64,000 nucleotides of DNA from Bradyrhizobium macuxiense (GCF_007993935.1 NZ_VITY01000023.1:41906-105905), one strand, 5' to 3'; shown: positions 8,740 to 17,918, numbered from the stretch's first letter. Notes: a model not told the origin generated them from the sequence alone. Program-made: numbers and translations.

Positions 8740-9743
8740 GGGACTTCTGGATCGCTTGCGGCCATCACTTGCTCGATCGAGATGCGGGCGGCAGGCTCGT
8801 GGCGACCGAACAGCTGCTGAAGGCCTATTTCGCTCGTCCCGAGTTGATGCCGCCGGACGATGCCTGCGAGATCGAACGCAGGCTGCATCGGGATTTGCTC
8901 GCCGATCCGCGTCGGGCGGTTGCCGGGGAAGAGGTTGCCGCGATCGTCGATGGGGATGCCCGGGAGAATTGGCGCTTCGTACTGGCATTCCGCGACCTCT
9001 TGCTACGTGAACCTACCTTGGAGGCGGCATATCTTGCACTGGTTCGTTCAGGATCGATCAACCTGCCACCCCTGTTCCTGAACCAGCTCGTGCACGTCAT
9101 CCTGCGCAACGCACTCGATGGCTGTGAGGACCCGTTCGTGCTGCGCGCGGCCGAGCTGTTCTTCCGGCCTCAGCGCATTATTCCGCACGAGCATTCGTTG
9201 CTGCTGGGTGACGAAGAAGTCATAGGCGGAGCCAGTCCGACGCCGGTGTTGTCGCTGATCTCCATGTTGGGGGGCGCGACCGGAGCGGGGGTCGACGTCT
9301 TGGGCGATGCGAATGCCGACAGCTACTGGCATCGCAGCGATCAGTTCGATCTTGCGCTCGACTTGGGCAGCGGAACGCGGGGGCCGGCTGCGCTGGCGGA
9401 CGTCATGAAACTCTGGATTTCTCATTTGCTCGGGGTCGACGTCGCAATTGAGCCGCTCGCCGCCCTGCGCGATGCGAAGCTCGCCTGGTATGTCGGGCTC
9501 GATGCCGAAGCCACAGGGATCGGCGACCGGCTGTGGCATGGCGAGACGCTCGATGACCGAACGATGGCACGCGTGCTGGCGTTGTTCCGGGTGACTTTCG
9601 CCGATGCGCATCTGGTCGTCGACGCCGTCAGGCGCGAGGGCGTCTATCTGATACTGGCAATGAGCCCCGATCAGGTTGTGCGGGTGAAACCGCAAAATCT
9701 GTTGACGGGGCTGCCGATCAAGCACCTGGAGGCCATGACGTGA
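8736..9743 (+). CDS. DUF6352-like accessory protein of the formate dehydrogenase locus
   Basis: A 335-residue protein (MRDFWIACGHHLLDRD...) with an ATGA overlap to the preceding gene. No signal peptide or membrane helix, and no catalytic motif that I can name. The conserved N-terminal DFWxxxGHHLLD segment and genomic position fit the DUF6352 family found beside formate dehydrogenase genes. Probably a cytoplasmic assembly or maturation factor; this is inferred from context only. Confidence 0.75.
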   Translation: MRDFWIACGHHLLDRDAGGRLVATEQLLKAYFARPELMPPDDACEIERRLHRDLLADPRRAVAGEEVAAIVDGDARENWRFVLAFRDLLLREPTLEAAYLALVRSGSINLPPLFLNQLVHVILRNALDGCEDPFVLRAAELFFRPQRIIPHEHSLLLGDEEVIGGASPTPVLSLISMLGGATGAGVDVLGDANADSYWHRSDQFDLALDLGSGTRGPAALADVMKLWISHLLGVDVAIEPLAALRDAKLAWYVGLDAEATGIGDRLWHGETLDDRTMARVLALFRVTFADAHLVVDAVRREGVYLILAMSPDQVVRVKPQNLLTGLPIKHLEAMT

Positions 9744-10255
9744 GTTCCGCCGCCCTGCCGTTGTTGCGCATTCCGCTCGGCGTCGTGGTTGAGCGGGCAA
9801 GCGCGGAATCCCCGTGGACCGATTTCGTCTGGCGTGGCACCGGCGTGTTGCCGGATGAGCCTGACATGACGCCGTGGACCGTCCTACGGGAGCAGGGGGG
9901 AACGACGCTGTTTTATGCCGGGAGCGCGATGGTCGATCTCTATCGTTCGGAAGCAGCGCGCTACCGCGACAATCTCGCCAGCGGTGATCCCAGTGTCTGG
10001 ATTATACTGACTCCTTCCGAGGGCGCCTGGCCCTATGTCGTTTCGGCAGTCACCGCGGATCCCGCGGAAGGGGAGGCATTCACCGAAGCCGGTGCCAATC
10101 TGGTCGAGGCGGTGCCGATGCCGGAGGTGCTACGTCAGGCGATTGAAAATTTCATCGCGCAGCACCACGTCGAGACGGAGTTCGTCAAGCGCGAGCGGCG
10201 ACGCGCCGATCCGGAGGCGCTTGCGCGGCGTCACCACGAAGGTGGGCACGAATGA
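9740..10255 (+). CDS. DUF3305 protein
   Basis: A 171-residue protein beginning with a GTG that overlaps the upstream stop (GTGA). It carries the DUF3305 pattern: PLGVVVERASAESPWTDFVW near the start, then DLYRSEAARYRDNLASGDPS and a C-terminal charged tail. DUF3305 and DUF3306 genes occur as a pair upstream of Tat-exported molybdenum formate dehydrogenases. Function unknown, probably enzyme assembly. Confidence 0.88.
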   Translation: MSSAALPLLRIPLGVVVERASAESPWTDFVWRGTGVLPDEPDMTPWTVLREQGGTTLFYAGSAMVDLYRSEAARYRDNLASGDPSVWIILTPSEGAWPYVVSAVTADPAEGEAFTEAGANLVEAVPMPEVLRQAIENFIAQHHVETEFVKRERRRADPEALARRHHEGGHE

Positions 10256-10908
10256 GTGACGAGCATTTCCTGGCGCGCTGGTCGCGTCGCAAGCAGGAGG
10301 CGAAGCCCGACCAGGTCCAACCGGCGCCGGAAGAAGCGGTCGAGGCGCACGCGCCGGCGCCGGCAAACCCCGCGCCGGCGGTCCCGGATCTCCCCCAGCC
10401 GGATCTTTCGACATTGCCTCCCATTGAATCGATTGATGCCGCCACTGACATCACGGCCTTCCTGCGCAAAGGCATTCCGCAGGAGTTGAGCCGGGCGGCG
10501 CTTCGTCGTGCCTGGAGTGCCGATCCCGCCATCCGCGATTTCGTGGGGTTGGCGGAGAACGCCTGGGACTTCAACGACCCGAACGCCATGGCGGGTTTCG
10601 GCCCATTAGACTATTCAGCCGAGCAGGTTGGCGCGCTTGTCCGTCGCATCGTCGGGGATGTGGCAGAGGCTGCCAAAAGCCTCGCCAACCCGCAAACGGG
10701 GGCCGCCGAAGCGGGAGCGCAATCGGTTCATCTGCCGCCCGATCTTGCGCCGTCATCCAACCCGGTGAAGACAATCATGAGTCCTCAACAGCTCTCGGAG
10801 CGCCCGGTCGAGGAATTGCCGCCGGATTCTGCTGCACCGCAACCGGTTGCTGCGAGCGATGAGACTGCCGTTCCGCGCCGCACACATGGCGGGGCGCTGC
10901 CCCGGTAG
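10252..10908 (+). CDS. DUF3306 protein
   Basis: A 218-residue protein starting at an ATGA overlap with the DUF3305 gene. The conserved N-terminal FLARWSRRKQEA is followed by an Ala/Pro-rich linker and a helical core (DITAFLRKGIPQELSRAALR, RDFVGLAENAWDFNDPNAMA), the DUF3306 signature. The C-terminal third is low-complexity. It is the last gene of the accessory run; a 113-base gap with a short inverted repeat (ATAGC...GCTAT) separates it from the next gene. Confidence 0.88.
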   Translation: MSDEHFLARWSRRKQEAKPDQVQPAPEEAVEAHAPAPANPAPAVPDLPQPDLSTLPPIESIDAATDITAFLRKGIPQELSRAALRRAWSADPAIRDFVGLAENAWDFNDPNAMAGFGPLDYSAEQVGALVRRIVGDVAEAAKSLANPQTGAAEAGAQSVHLPPDLAPSSNPVKTIMSPQQLSERPVEELPPDSAAPQPVAASDETAVPRRTHGGALPR

Positions 10909-11021
10909 GCTGCGACTAAATGCGATAGCCTCAAGCTATAGCAGTTGATTGACCGCTTCCCGGCGCGCGCCGTAATCTTTCGTCCGCAAACGCAATTTGA
11001 CCCCTGGAATGGGAGGTCGGC

Positions 11022-11801
11022 GTGCGCGATGCGGGACTTGAACGCGCAATTGATGCAGCGGGCGGCGTGGCCGAGCTTGCCCGTAAGATCGGTATTGCCC
11101 AGCCTTCAGTGTCGAACTGGAACAGGGTGCCTGCGCAACGCGTGATCGCGGTCGAGGCCGTAACGGGCATTCCCCGCACGCTGCTTCGCCCCGATCTCTA
11201 CAGCGAGCCCGTCGTGGTTGGCGACGCGGTTGATCCGATCGATGCCGCGCGCGCCCGGGAATATGCGCTGCTTGCAAACTTGCTTTGGTCCGCGCCATCG
11301 GCCGCATTGCTTGAGCAGATCGCGCAGCTGAAGGGCGATGCGACCCCGCTGGGGCGCGCCCATGCAGCTCTTGCCGATGCTGCATCGGTCGCCGTCGTGT
11401 CCGAGGTCGAGCGCGAATATTTCGATCTGTTCGTCGGTCTCGGCCGTGGCGAGTTGCTGCCTTACGCGTCCTATTACCTGACCGGCTTTCTCAACGAACG
11501 TCCGTTGTCGCGCCTGCGCGACGATCTGGCTCTGCTCGGCATCGAGCGGGTTGAGAACAATTTTGAGCCCGAGGATCACGCGGGGACGTTGTGCGAGATC
11601 ATGGCGGAGCTCGCGGCGGCGAGCCCTACGCCATCGCCGGACGCACAACGTGTTTTCTTCGAGAAGCACGTCTCGCTCTGGATGGGACGCTTGTTCGCCG
11701 ACATGGAGAAGGCGGAAAACGCCGGATTCTACCGATCGGTCGGGACACTCGGACGGGTCTTTCTGGAAATAGAAGCCGAAGCTTTCACATTCGCCAACTG
11801 A
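11022..11801 (+). CDS. TorD-family chaperone with an N-terminal Cro/YdaS-like HTH domain
   Basis: A 259-residue protein with two parts. Residues ~1-58 look like a YdaS/Cro-type helix-turn-helix (GGVAELARKIGIAQPSVSNW then VPAQRVIAVEAVTGIPRTLL). Residues ~75-255 form a TorD/DmsD-type all-helical chaperone (REYALLANLLWSAPSAALL, EYFDLFVGLGRGELLPYASY, NEFEPEDH-like NNFEPEDHAGTLCEIM, with the FxPxDH-type signature). The GTG start follows GGGAGG six bases upstream. TorD proteins bind Tat signal peptides of molybdoenzymes during cofactor insertion. The HTH could let the chaperone also act as a regulator of the operon; that is inference. Confidence 0.88.
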   Translation: MRDAGLERAIDAAGGVAELARKIGIAQPSVSNWNRVPAQRVIAVEAVTGIPRTLLRPDLYSEPVVVGDAVDPIDAARAREYALLANLLWSAPSAALLEQIAQLKGDATPLGRAHAALADAASVAVVSEVEREYFDLFVGLGRGELLPYASYYLTGFLNERPLSRLRDDLALLGIERVENNFEPEDHAGTLCEIMAELAAASPTPSPDAQRVFFEKHVSLWMGRLFADMEKAENAGFYRSVGTLGRVFLEIEAEAFTFAN

Positions 11802-11829
11802 CCGGCTCCGCTGGTCCAGGAGTAACGCG

Positions 11830-12039
11830 ATGAGAGATGAGAGGAAAACGACAGCCGGCCGCCGCGACTTCCTTCGCAAGGCCGGAATCGGCGCCATCGG
11901 CGCGGGAGCGACACTGGCGACACCCTTGATTGCGCCCGCACAAGCCGACAGCGAGACCGACGATGAGAAACGCAAGGCGCGATACAAGGAAACCGACCAC
12001 GTGAAGGCCTATTACCGCGTCAATCGTTACCCTGGTTGA
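11830..12039 (+). CDS. Formate dehydrogenase region Tat-signal peptide protein
   Basis: A 69-residue protein with a twin-arginine motif (GRRDFLRKAGIGAIGAGATL) and a charged tail (DDEKRKARYKETDHVKAYYR). It matches the small formate dehydrogenase region Tat target family (TIGR02811), always encoded just upstream of the large subunit. It is 12 bases upstream of the catalytic gene. Likely exported with or anchored to the enzyme; the exact role is not known. Confidence 0.9.
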   Translation: MRDERKTTAGRRDFLRKAGIGAIGAGATLATPLIAPAQADSETDDEKRKARYKETDHVKAYYRVNRYPG

Positions 12040-12050
12040 GGGAGGCGGCC

Positions 12051-14999
12051 GTGCTGATCAAGAGAACACAACAGCGTTCCGCAATCACCTCAAGCGGATC
12101 CATCGCGGCAGGCTTGTCCGGACAACGGAGCGGTCTCGACCGCCGCGCTTTCCTGCGCCGATCGGGCCTTGCTGGGGGGGCGCTCGCCGCGTTGACCACG
12201 CTGCCGCCCGGCAGCGTGCGGACGGCAAAAGCGGCGATAGCAGGTCCGCTCACATCCGGGGCGGCGGTTCGCAAGAACATTTGCACGCACTGCTCCGTGG
12301 GATGCACCGTGACCGCGGAGGTACTGAACGGCGTCTGGATTGGTCAGGAGCCGAGCTGGGATTCTCCGATCAATCGCGGATCGCATTGTGCGAAGGGCGC
12401 ATCCGTGCGCGAGCTCGTGCACAGCGAGCGTCGGCTGCGCTATCCGATGAAGCTTGTGGGCGGACAGTGGACACGCGTTTCCTGGGACACCGCGGTCAAC
12501 GAAATCGGCGACAAGCTGTTCGAAATTCGTGAAAAGTCCGGTCCTGACTCCGTTTACTGGCTCGGATCGGCCAAGATGACCAACGAAGGCTCCTATCTTT
12601 TCCGCAAGCTCGGCGCATTCTGGGGCACCAACAACACCGACCATCAGGCACGCATCTGCCACTCAACGACCGTCACCGGCGTGGCCAATACCTGGGGCTA
12701 CGGTGCGATGACGAACAGCTACAACGATATCCGCAACGCCAAGACCCAGATGATCATGGGCGGGAATCCGGCCGAGGCGCATCCGGTCTCTTTACAGCAT
12801 CTGCTGGAGGGCAAGGAGCTTCAAAAAGCAAACTTCATCGTCATCGATCCGCGCCTGACACGGACCGCGGCCCACGCGACCGAGTATGTCCGGATGCGGC
12901 CAGGTACCGACATCCCGGTGCTCTATGGCATCATGTGGCACATCCTGCAGAACGGCTGGGAGGACAAGGAGTTCATCAGGCAACGGGTCTACGGGTTCGA
13001 CGATCTCCGCAAAGAGGTGGAGAAATGGAATCCGGAGGAAGTCGAGCGCGTCAGCGGCATTCCTGGCGAACAGCTCAAGCGTGTCGCCAAGATGTTCGCG
13101 ACGGAAAAGCCGTCGACGCTGATCTGGGCCATGGGGCAGACCCAGAAAACAGTCGGCACCGCCAATGTGCGGGCGAGTTGCATCCTGCTGCTAATGACTG
13201 GAAATGTCGGCGGACCGGGCATGGGCGCCAACATCTTCCGCGGCCATGACAATGTGCAGGGAGCGACCGACGTCGGGCTCGATATCGTCACGCTGCCGTT
13301 CTACTACGGCCTTGCCGAAGGTGCCTGGAAGCACTGGGCACGGGTTTGGGAGGTCGACTACGACTTCCTGAAGTCGCGCTTCGACTCCAAGCAGATCATG
13401 GAAACCCCTGGTATCCCGCTGACCCGCTGGTTTGACGCGGCAACCCTGCCGAAAGAGCAGGTCGCGCAGAAGGACAACGTGCGCGCGGTGTTCGTGCAGG
13501 GACATGCCAGCAACAGCATTACGCGCGTTCCGGAATCCCTTAATGGTCTGAAGGCGCTCGAGCTGCTCGTCATCGCCGACCCGCATCCAACCACCTGGGC
13601 ATCGCTGTCGGTCGAGGCGGGACGCAAGGACGGCGTCTACATTCTTCCGGTTGCCACGCAATTCGAGTGCAAGGGATCGCGCGTGGCTTCGAACCGCTCG
13701 CTGCAGTGGGGCGAGCAGATCGTAAAGCCGATCTTCGAATCGAAGGATGACCTCGAAGTCATGTACCTCGTGGCGAAGAAACTCGGCTTCGTCGACAAGA
13801 TGTTCAAAAATATCAAGGTCGAGAACAACCTGCCGGAGGCCGAAGATATCCTGCGCGAGATGAATCGCGGCAGCTGGTCGACCGGCTATTGCGGACAGTC
13901 GCCCGAGCGTCTCAAGGCGCACATGAAGAACCAGGCCAAGTTCGACTTCCTGACCATGCGGGCGCCCAAGGACGATCCGGAAGTCGGCGGCGATTATTAC
14001 GGTCTGCCGTGGCCGTGCTGGGGCTCGCCCGAGGTGCGCCATCCCGGCACTCCGTTGCTCTACAATACCAACCTGAGTGTGATGGATGGCGGCGGCACGT
14101 TCCGTCCGCGCTTCGGCATCGAGCGCGAGGAGAAGCTGCCTGACGGCACCACGCGCAAGGTGAGCCTGCTTGCGGACGGTTCTTACTCCAAGGACTCGGA
14201 GATCAAGGACGGTTATCCGGAATTCACGCTGGCGAGCCTGAAGAAGCTCGGCTGGGACAAGGATCTCAGCGAGGCGGAGATGGCCACCATCACCAAGATC
14301 AACTCCGCCAATCCGGATGCGGTCTCATGGTCCCTCGACCTGTCCGGCGGCATCCAGCGCGTAGCGCTCAAACACGGCTGTGTGCCCTATGGAAACGGTA
14401 AGGCGCGCATGAACGCGTTCGGCCTGCCCGATCCCATTCCGGTGCATCGCGAACCGATCTACACGCCGCGCGTCGATCTGGTTGCAAAATATCCGACGCT
14501 GCCCGATGCCAAGCAATTCCGCCTGCCGAACATCGGTTTTTCCGTGCAGAAGGCCGCGGTGGAGAAGGGCATCGCGAAGCAATTCCCGCTCATCCTGTCG
14601 TCGGGGCGTCTCGTCGAATACGAGGGCGGAGGCGAAGAAACTCGCACCAACCCGTGGCTTGCCGAATTGCAGCAGGACATGTTCATCGAGATCAGCCCGG
14701 CTGATGCCGCCGATCGCGGCATCAAGGATGGCGGCTGGGTCTGGGTGACTGGCGCCGAAAACAATTCGCGCGCCAGGATGAAGGCGCTGGTGACCGAACG
14801 CGTCGGCAAGGGGGTCGCCTGGATGCCCTTCCACTTCGGCGGCTGGTTCGCAGGCAAGGATCTGCGCGGCAATTATCCGAAGGGCACCGATCCGATCGTG
14901 CTCGGCGAAAGCGCAAACACGATCACCACCTACGGATACGATCCGGCGACCGGCATGCAAGAGCCCAAAGTCACTCTCTGCCAGATCGCGGCGGCATAA
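12051..14999 (+). CDS. fdhA: Formate dehydrogenase catalytic (alpha) subunit, molybdenum/tungsten, Tat-exported
   Basis: A 982-residue subunit that oxidises formate to CO2. The Tat signal is DRRAFLRRSGLAGGALAALT. The [4Fe-4S] site is CTHCSVGC with a distal Cys in RGSHCAKG. The Mo/W ligand is cysteine in RICHSTTVTG, where E. coli FdnG has selenocysteine, and the adjacent His is present. Bis-MGD-binding segments follow (GGNPAEAHPVSLQHLL, IVIDPRLTRTAAHATEYVRM) and the C-terminal molybdopterin dinucleotide domain begins near SSGRLVEYEGGGEE. The GTG at 12051 is preferred because GGGAGG is five bases upstream; a TTG at 12036 overlaps the Tat peptide gene. It forms a periplasmic complex with the next two subunits. 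Confidence 0.96.
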   Translation: MLIKRTQQRSAITSSGSIAAGLSGQRSGLDRRAFLRRSGLAGGALAALTTLPPGSVRTAKAAIAGPLTSGAAVRKNICTHCSVGCTVTAEVLNGVWIGQEPSWDSPINRGSHCAKGASVRELVHSERRLRYPMKLVGGQWTRVSWDTAVNEIGDKLFEIREKSGPDSVYWLGSAKMTNEGSYLFRKLGAFWGTNNTDHQARICHSTTVTGVANTWGYGAMTNSYNDIRNAKTQMIMGGNPAEAHPVSLQHLLEGKELQKANFIVIDPRLTRTAAHATEYVRMRPGTDIPVLYGIMWHILQNGWEDKEFIRQRVYGFDDLRKEVEKWNPEEVERVSGIPGEQLKRVAKMFATEKPSTLIWAMGQTQKTVGTANVRASCILLLMTGNVGGPGMGANIFRGHDNVQGATDVGLDIVTLPFYYGLAEGAWKHWARVWEVDYDFLKSRFDSKQIMETPGIPLTRWFDAATLPKEQVAQKDNVRAVFVQGHASNSITRVPESLNGLKALELLVIADPHPTTWASLSVEAGRKDGVYILPVATQFECKGSRVASNRSLQWGEQIVKPIFESKDDLEVMYLVAKKLGFVDKMFKNIKVENNLPEAEDILREMNRGSWSTGYCGQSPERLKAHMKNQAKFDFLTMRAPKDDPEVGGDYYGLPWPCWGSPEVRHPGTPLLYNTNLSVMDGGGTFRPRFGIEREEKLPDGTTRKVSLLADGSYSKDSEIKDGYPEFTLASLKKLGWDKDLSEAEMATITKINSANPDAVSWSLDLSGGIQRVALKHGCVPYGNGKARMNAFGLPDPIPVHREPIYTPRVDLVAKYPTLPDAKQFRLPNIGFSVQKAAVEKGIAKQFPLILSSGRLVEYEGGGEETRTNPWLAELQQDMFIEISPADAADRGIKDGGWVWVTGAENNSRARMKALVTERVGKGVAWMPFHFGGWFAGKDLRGNYPKGTDPIVLGESANTITTYGYDPATGMQEPKVTLCQIAAA

Positions 15000-15011
15000 G
15001 GAGCAACGACC

Positions 15012-15608
15012 ATGGCACGTATGAAATTCCTCTGCGACGCCGACCGTTGCATCGAATGCAATGCCTGCGTCACCGCCTGCAAGAACGAGCACGAGGTGCC
15101 CTGGGGCATCAACCGGCGCCGCGTCGTCACCATCAATGACGGCAAGCCGGGCGAGCGTTCCGTCTCGATGGCCTGCATGCATTGCACCGACGCCCCATGC
15201 GCGGCGGTATGCCCGGTGAATTGTATCTACACGACGGCCGACGGTGTCGTGCTTCATTCCAAGGACCTTTGCATCGGCTGCGGCTATTGCTTCTACGCCT
15301 GTCCGTTCGGCGCGCCGCAATATCCGAAGGTCGGCAACTTCGGCTCGCGCGGCAAGATGGACAAGTGCACGTTCTGCGCCGGAGGGCCCGAGGCCGACGG
15401 CAGCAAGGCGGAGTACGAGAAATACGGCGCAAACCGTCTCGCCGAAGGCAAGTTGCCGCTCTGCGCCGAGATGTGCTCGACCAAGTCGTTGCTTGCTGGC
15501 GACGGCGAAATCATTGCCCAGATCTACAAGGAGCGTGTGATGAAGCGCGGTTACGGCTCTGGCGCCTGGGGCTGGAAGACCGCGTATCGCGAGACGATCG
15601 AGTCCTGA
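15012..15608 (+). CDS. fdh3B: Formate dehydrogenase iron-sulfur (beta) subunit
   Basis: A 198-residue subunit with four cysteine clusters for [4Fe-4S] centres: CIECNACVTAC, CMHCTDAPCAAVCP, CIGCGYCFYACPFGAPQ and CTFC with a later CAEMC. This is the FdnH/FDH3-beta arrangement that carries electrons from the catalytic subunit to the membrane cytochrome. Unlike E. coli FdnH it lacks a long C-terminal membrane helix. It lies 12 bases after the alpha gene with a ribosome-binding site AAGGAG. Confidence 0.95.
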   Translation: MARMKFLCDADRCIECNACVTACKNEHEVPWGINRRRVVTINDGKPGERSVSMACMHCTDAPCAAVCPVNCIYTTADGVVLHSKDLCIGCGYCFYACPFGAPQYPKVGNFGSRGKMDKCTFCAGGPEADGSKAEYEKYGANRLAEGKLPLCAEMCSTKSLLAGDGEIIAQIYKERVMKRGYGSGAWGWKTAYRETIES

Positions 15609-15650
15609 AAGACCACATCGCCAGCGATTGCCCAGTATCGGGAGGAATTG

Positions 15651-16649
15651 ATGGTGTGTTTTGCACGATTTGCCCGTCTCGTGATTGGCACGGGCGTGCT
15701 GCTGCTGCTCATCTGCGCGGCTTCACCGTCCATCGCCCAGCAGGTCAACCCGACAGCGAGCTCAGTCAAGGAGCAGCAGCTTCTCCAGGAGCTGAACAGG
15801 GTCCAGGGACGCGTCAGCATCCCCGACCAGCGCTCCGGCGTGCTCGAGCAGCCGGCAGGCCGTGAATGGCGTGAGTTCCGGAACGTGACGCTGCACTGGA
15901 TAGGCGGTGTCGCCATTCTTGGCATGCTTGCGGCGTTGATCATTTTCTATCTGACCCGGGGCATGGTGCGGCTTCAGAGCGGTCGTTCGGGCCGGACCCT
16001 CGTGCGCTTTAGCTCATTCGAACGCTTCGTGCACTGGATGACGGCGACCTGCTTCATCGTTCTCGCGCTTTCGGGATTGAACGTCACCTTCGGCCGTACG
16101 CTGCTTCTGCCCTTGATGGGTCACGAAGCGTTTTCCGAATGGTCGCAATGGGCGAAATATGCGCACAATTACCTAAGCTTCCCGTTCACGATTGGCGTCG
16201 TTCTGATCTTCCTGATGTGGCTCGCCGGCAATATACCGAATAAGGTGGATGCCGCTTGGCTCAAGCGCGGCGGCGGCATCGTGGGTCACGATCATCCGCC
16301 GGCCTATCGTTTCAACGCCGGCCAGAAGGCAATCTATTGGATCGTTGTGATTGGCGGGGGCCTGGTGGCAGCCACCGGATATGAGCTGATGTTCCCGTTC
16401 TATCTATCAGGTATCGAAGGGATGCAGCTCGCGCAGGTCGTCCACGCCACCGTGGCGATGCTGTTCATGGCGGTGATGCTGGCCCACATCTATATCGGTA
16501 CGATAGGCATGGAAGGGGCGTTCGAGGCGATGGGTAGCGGCACCGTCGACGTCAACTGGGCGAAGGAGCACCATAGTCTCTGGCTCGAACAGGAGAACGC
16601 GCGGACCGGTGCAAACGACGCGCGAACACAGCCCACTGCCGCGGAGTAG
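15651..16649 (+). CDS. Formate dehydrogenase cytochrome b (gamma) subunit
   Basis: A 332-residue membrane protein. A signal peptide (LVIGTGVLLLLICAASPSIA) precedes a ~70-residue periplasmic segment. A helix (WIGGVAILGMLAALIIFYL) and a four-helix cytochrome b561-type domain follow, with candidate haem-ligand histidines in FERFVHWMTATCF, YAHNYLSFPF and VVHATVAMLFMAVMLAHIYI. It should pass electrons from the beta subunit to quinone. The ATG at 15651 has GGGAGG five bases upstream. Its end is followed by about 35 bases before a convergent small gene. Confidence 0.94.
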   Translation: MVCFARFARLVIGTGVLLLLICAASPSIAQQVNPTASSVKEQQLLQELNRVQGRVSIPDQRSGVLEQPAGREWREFRNVTLHWIGGVAILGMLAALIIFYLTRGMVRLQSGRSGRTLVRFSSFERFVHWMTATCFIVLALSGLNVTFGRTLLLPLMGHEAFSEWSQWAKYAHNYLSFPFTIGVVLIFLMWLAGNIPNKVDAAWLKRGGGIVGHDHPPAYRFNAGQKAIYWIVVIGGGLVAATGYELMFPFYLSGIEGMQLAQVVHATVAMLFMAVMLAHIYIGTIGMEGAFEAMGSGTVDVNWAKEHHSLWLEQENARTGANDARTQPTAAE

Positions 16650-16685
16650 GTGGCGCACGCAGCCCCAGACGTTTAGCGCGTCCCA

Positions 16686-16808
16686 CTAAAGGCGCACGCC
16701 CGTCGTTGCAAAGGCCTGTTGCACCGGCTCCTGCACGCGGTTTAAAACCGCGGCCCCAATTGCTGCCAGAACAATGGCGGCCGCACAGGCGAGCAAAAAG
16801 GACTTCAT
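16686..16808 (-). CDS. 40-residue single-pass membrane protein
   Basis: A small gene on the opposite strand, convergent with the gamma subunit. The product is almost wholly one hydrophobic helix (LLACAAAIVLAAIGAAVLN) followed by a short polar tail ending TTGVRL. GGGAGA lies six bases before the ATG. I recognise the pattern (helix, QEP, then A.TTGVRL) as a small protein repeated in Bradyrhizobium genomes, of unknown function. Confidence 0.7.
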   Translation of the reverse strand: MKSFLLACAAAIVLAAIGAAVLNRVQEPVQQAFATTGVRL

Positions 16809-17096
16809 CGCCGTTCTCCCAAAAACCGGGATTTCGTGAGCTTACACAAAACGGCTCATCGCGGATAGCGCTGCGCTGTCCCTCCGACTGATGCGCGCTG
16901 TGCGGGTGGCCTGTGCACACGCATCCTCGTGTGCACTGAGAATCCGAAGGCGCGATTTTGCTTCCAATCGGTGCATATATCATCCTAGAAGAAGCAATCT
17001 GTGCAAGCCGGATCGTGCCAAATTCCTCAATCCGTCCAACTACATAGAGGCCGGGCGGGACAAAATAGATCAGCGAAATTAATGACTTGCGTTGGA

Positions 17097-17141
17097 GATT
17101 TTCCGTTGCGGTGATGGATTGGAGCGAGAGCTCAAGTTTTT
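17097..17141 (+). repeat. Dispersed repeat, copy A (left of the peptide-secretion island)
   Basis: The segment beginning GATTTTCCGTTGCGGTGATG and continuing through GGATTGGAGCGAGAGCTCAAG is closely similar, in the same orientation, to 27413-27458 on the far side of the peptide-secretion genes. Differences are small insertions and single changes. A third, shorter match lies at 17523-17557. Confidence 0.6.
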
Positions 17142-17522
17142 CAGTGCGGTTGGCTCTCTCCGGCGCACTGCCTCTCCACTGTATCCAGCTCTCTGAAACG
17201 ACGGCAAAGCATGAACATGGCGCTACATTGGTTGTCGCGACTAGTTCTGCGATGTCGCCCGTAGTCACCGTGCGAACCGTAGCTTCGGAACGTGGAGTCG
17301 CAGGACGGATTTTCCCGTTCAAGAACATGGTGCAGAAAGCTCGAGCGCCGCTCGGCGTCGGACTCGAAAGGAGAAAACCGTCGGTTAGATCGCAAGCCGA
17401 GCTGAATGTTGGTATCGATGGTTGCATCTCCGGGAATTGAACCTACGGAGAGGACCTGAGCATCCCCATCGTCGTTTGGGTCTCGATGGACCTCGGTTGC
17501 TCGAGCTGGATCAAATTGGTCT

Positions 17523-17557
17523 ATGATGGATTGGAATGAGAGTTTCGGTTTCTCAAG
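17523..17557 (+). repeat. Dispersed repeat, partial copy C
   Basis: ATGATGGATTGGAATGAGAG followed by TTTCGGTTTCTCAAG shares the core of the repeat at 17097-17141 and 27413-27458. Confidence 0.45.
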
Positions 17558-17825
17558 CGGTTAGAGGGCTATGTGTGCACGACGTGTGCACCGGGAGATC
17601 ACGAAAAGCCTTGTGATAGCAAATGTGAGCAGGCCATCTGAAGCCGGCCAGGCGACATGAAGTGGCCGATGCGCATGACACAACGTTCGGTGCGTAGGGT
17701 GAGTGACGGACGACGAGCAGCCTCGGTTATCGGACGCAGGAAGCTTGGCACCTCTTGCGAGACATTCACGCGCTCCGTTTCGTCGAACTCAAGAACGATG
17801 GGTGCTTGCCGCGGCGTAAACCCTG

Positions 17826-17841
17826 TGTGACATTGATCACA
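17826..17841 (+). promoter_or_regulatory. CRP-like palindrome upstream of peptide gene 1
   Basis: TGTGACATTGATCACA is a perfect TGTGA-N6-TCACA palindrome ending 77 bases before the start of the 57-residue peptide gene. The bases after it (GCGAGC) are also shared with the box upstream of peptide gene 4. It is likely an operator for a Crp/Fnr-family regulator; the regulator is unknown. Confidence 0.7.
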
Positions 17842-17918
17842 GCGAGCAGCCGGACGCCCCCGTATGTATGTGATCACGGATCGAGGGGATGGCCCCTCCC
17901 GAAAACAGGAGAATGGCT

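Larger units (their letters stand above)
16809..17825. other. Intergenic region with dispersed repeat copies, no convincing gene
   Basis: About one kilobase of lower-GC sequence. It carries two copies of a GATGGATTGGA-containing repeat described separately and a T-arm-like segment near 17425-17452 without the rest of a tRNA. An open frame at 17599-17877 on the minus strand overlaps the promoter box of the peptide gene and has no ribosome-binding site or recognisable domain. Confidence 0.5.

Noticed and set aside
13191..14042. 283-residue minus-strand frame opposite the formate dehydrogenase alpha gene
   Set aside because: It is antisense to a well-identified enzyme gene and shows no motif of its own.
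17425..17452. T-arm-like sequence containing GGTTCAATTCC on the minus strand, suggesting a tRNA end
   Set aside because: The stem pairs poorly, and no anticodon arm, D arm or acceptor stem could be placed upstream.
17599..17877. 92-residue minus-strand open frame
   Set aside because: It has no ribosome-binding site or domain, and its 5' end overlaps the operator of the peptide gene.
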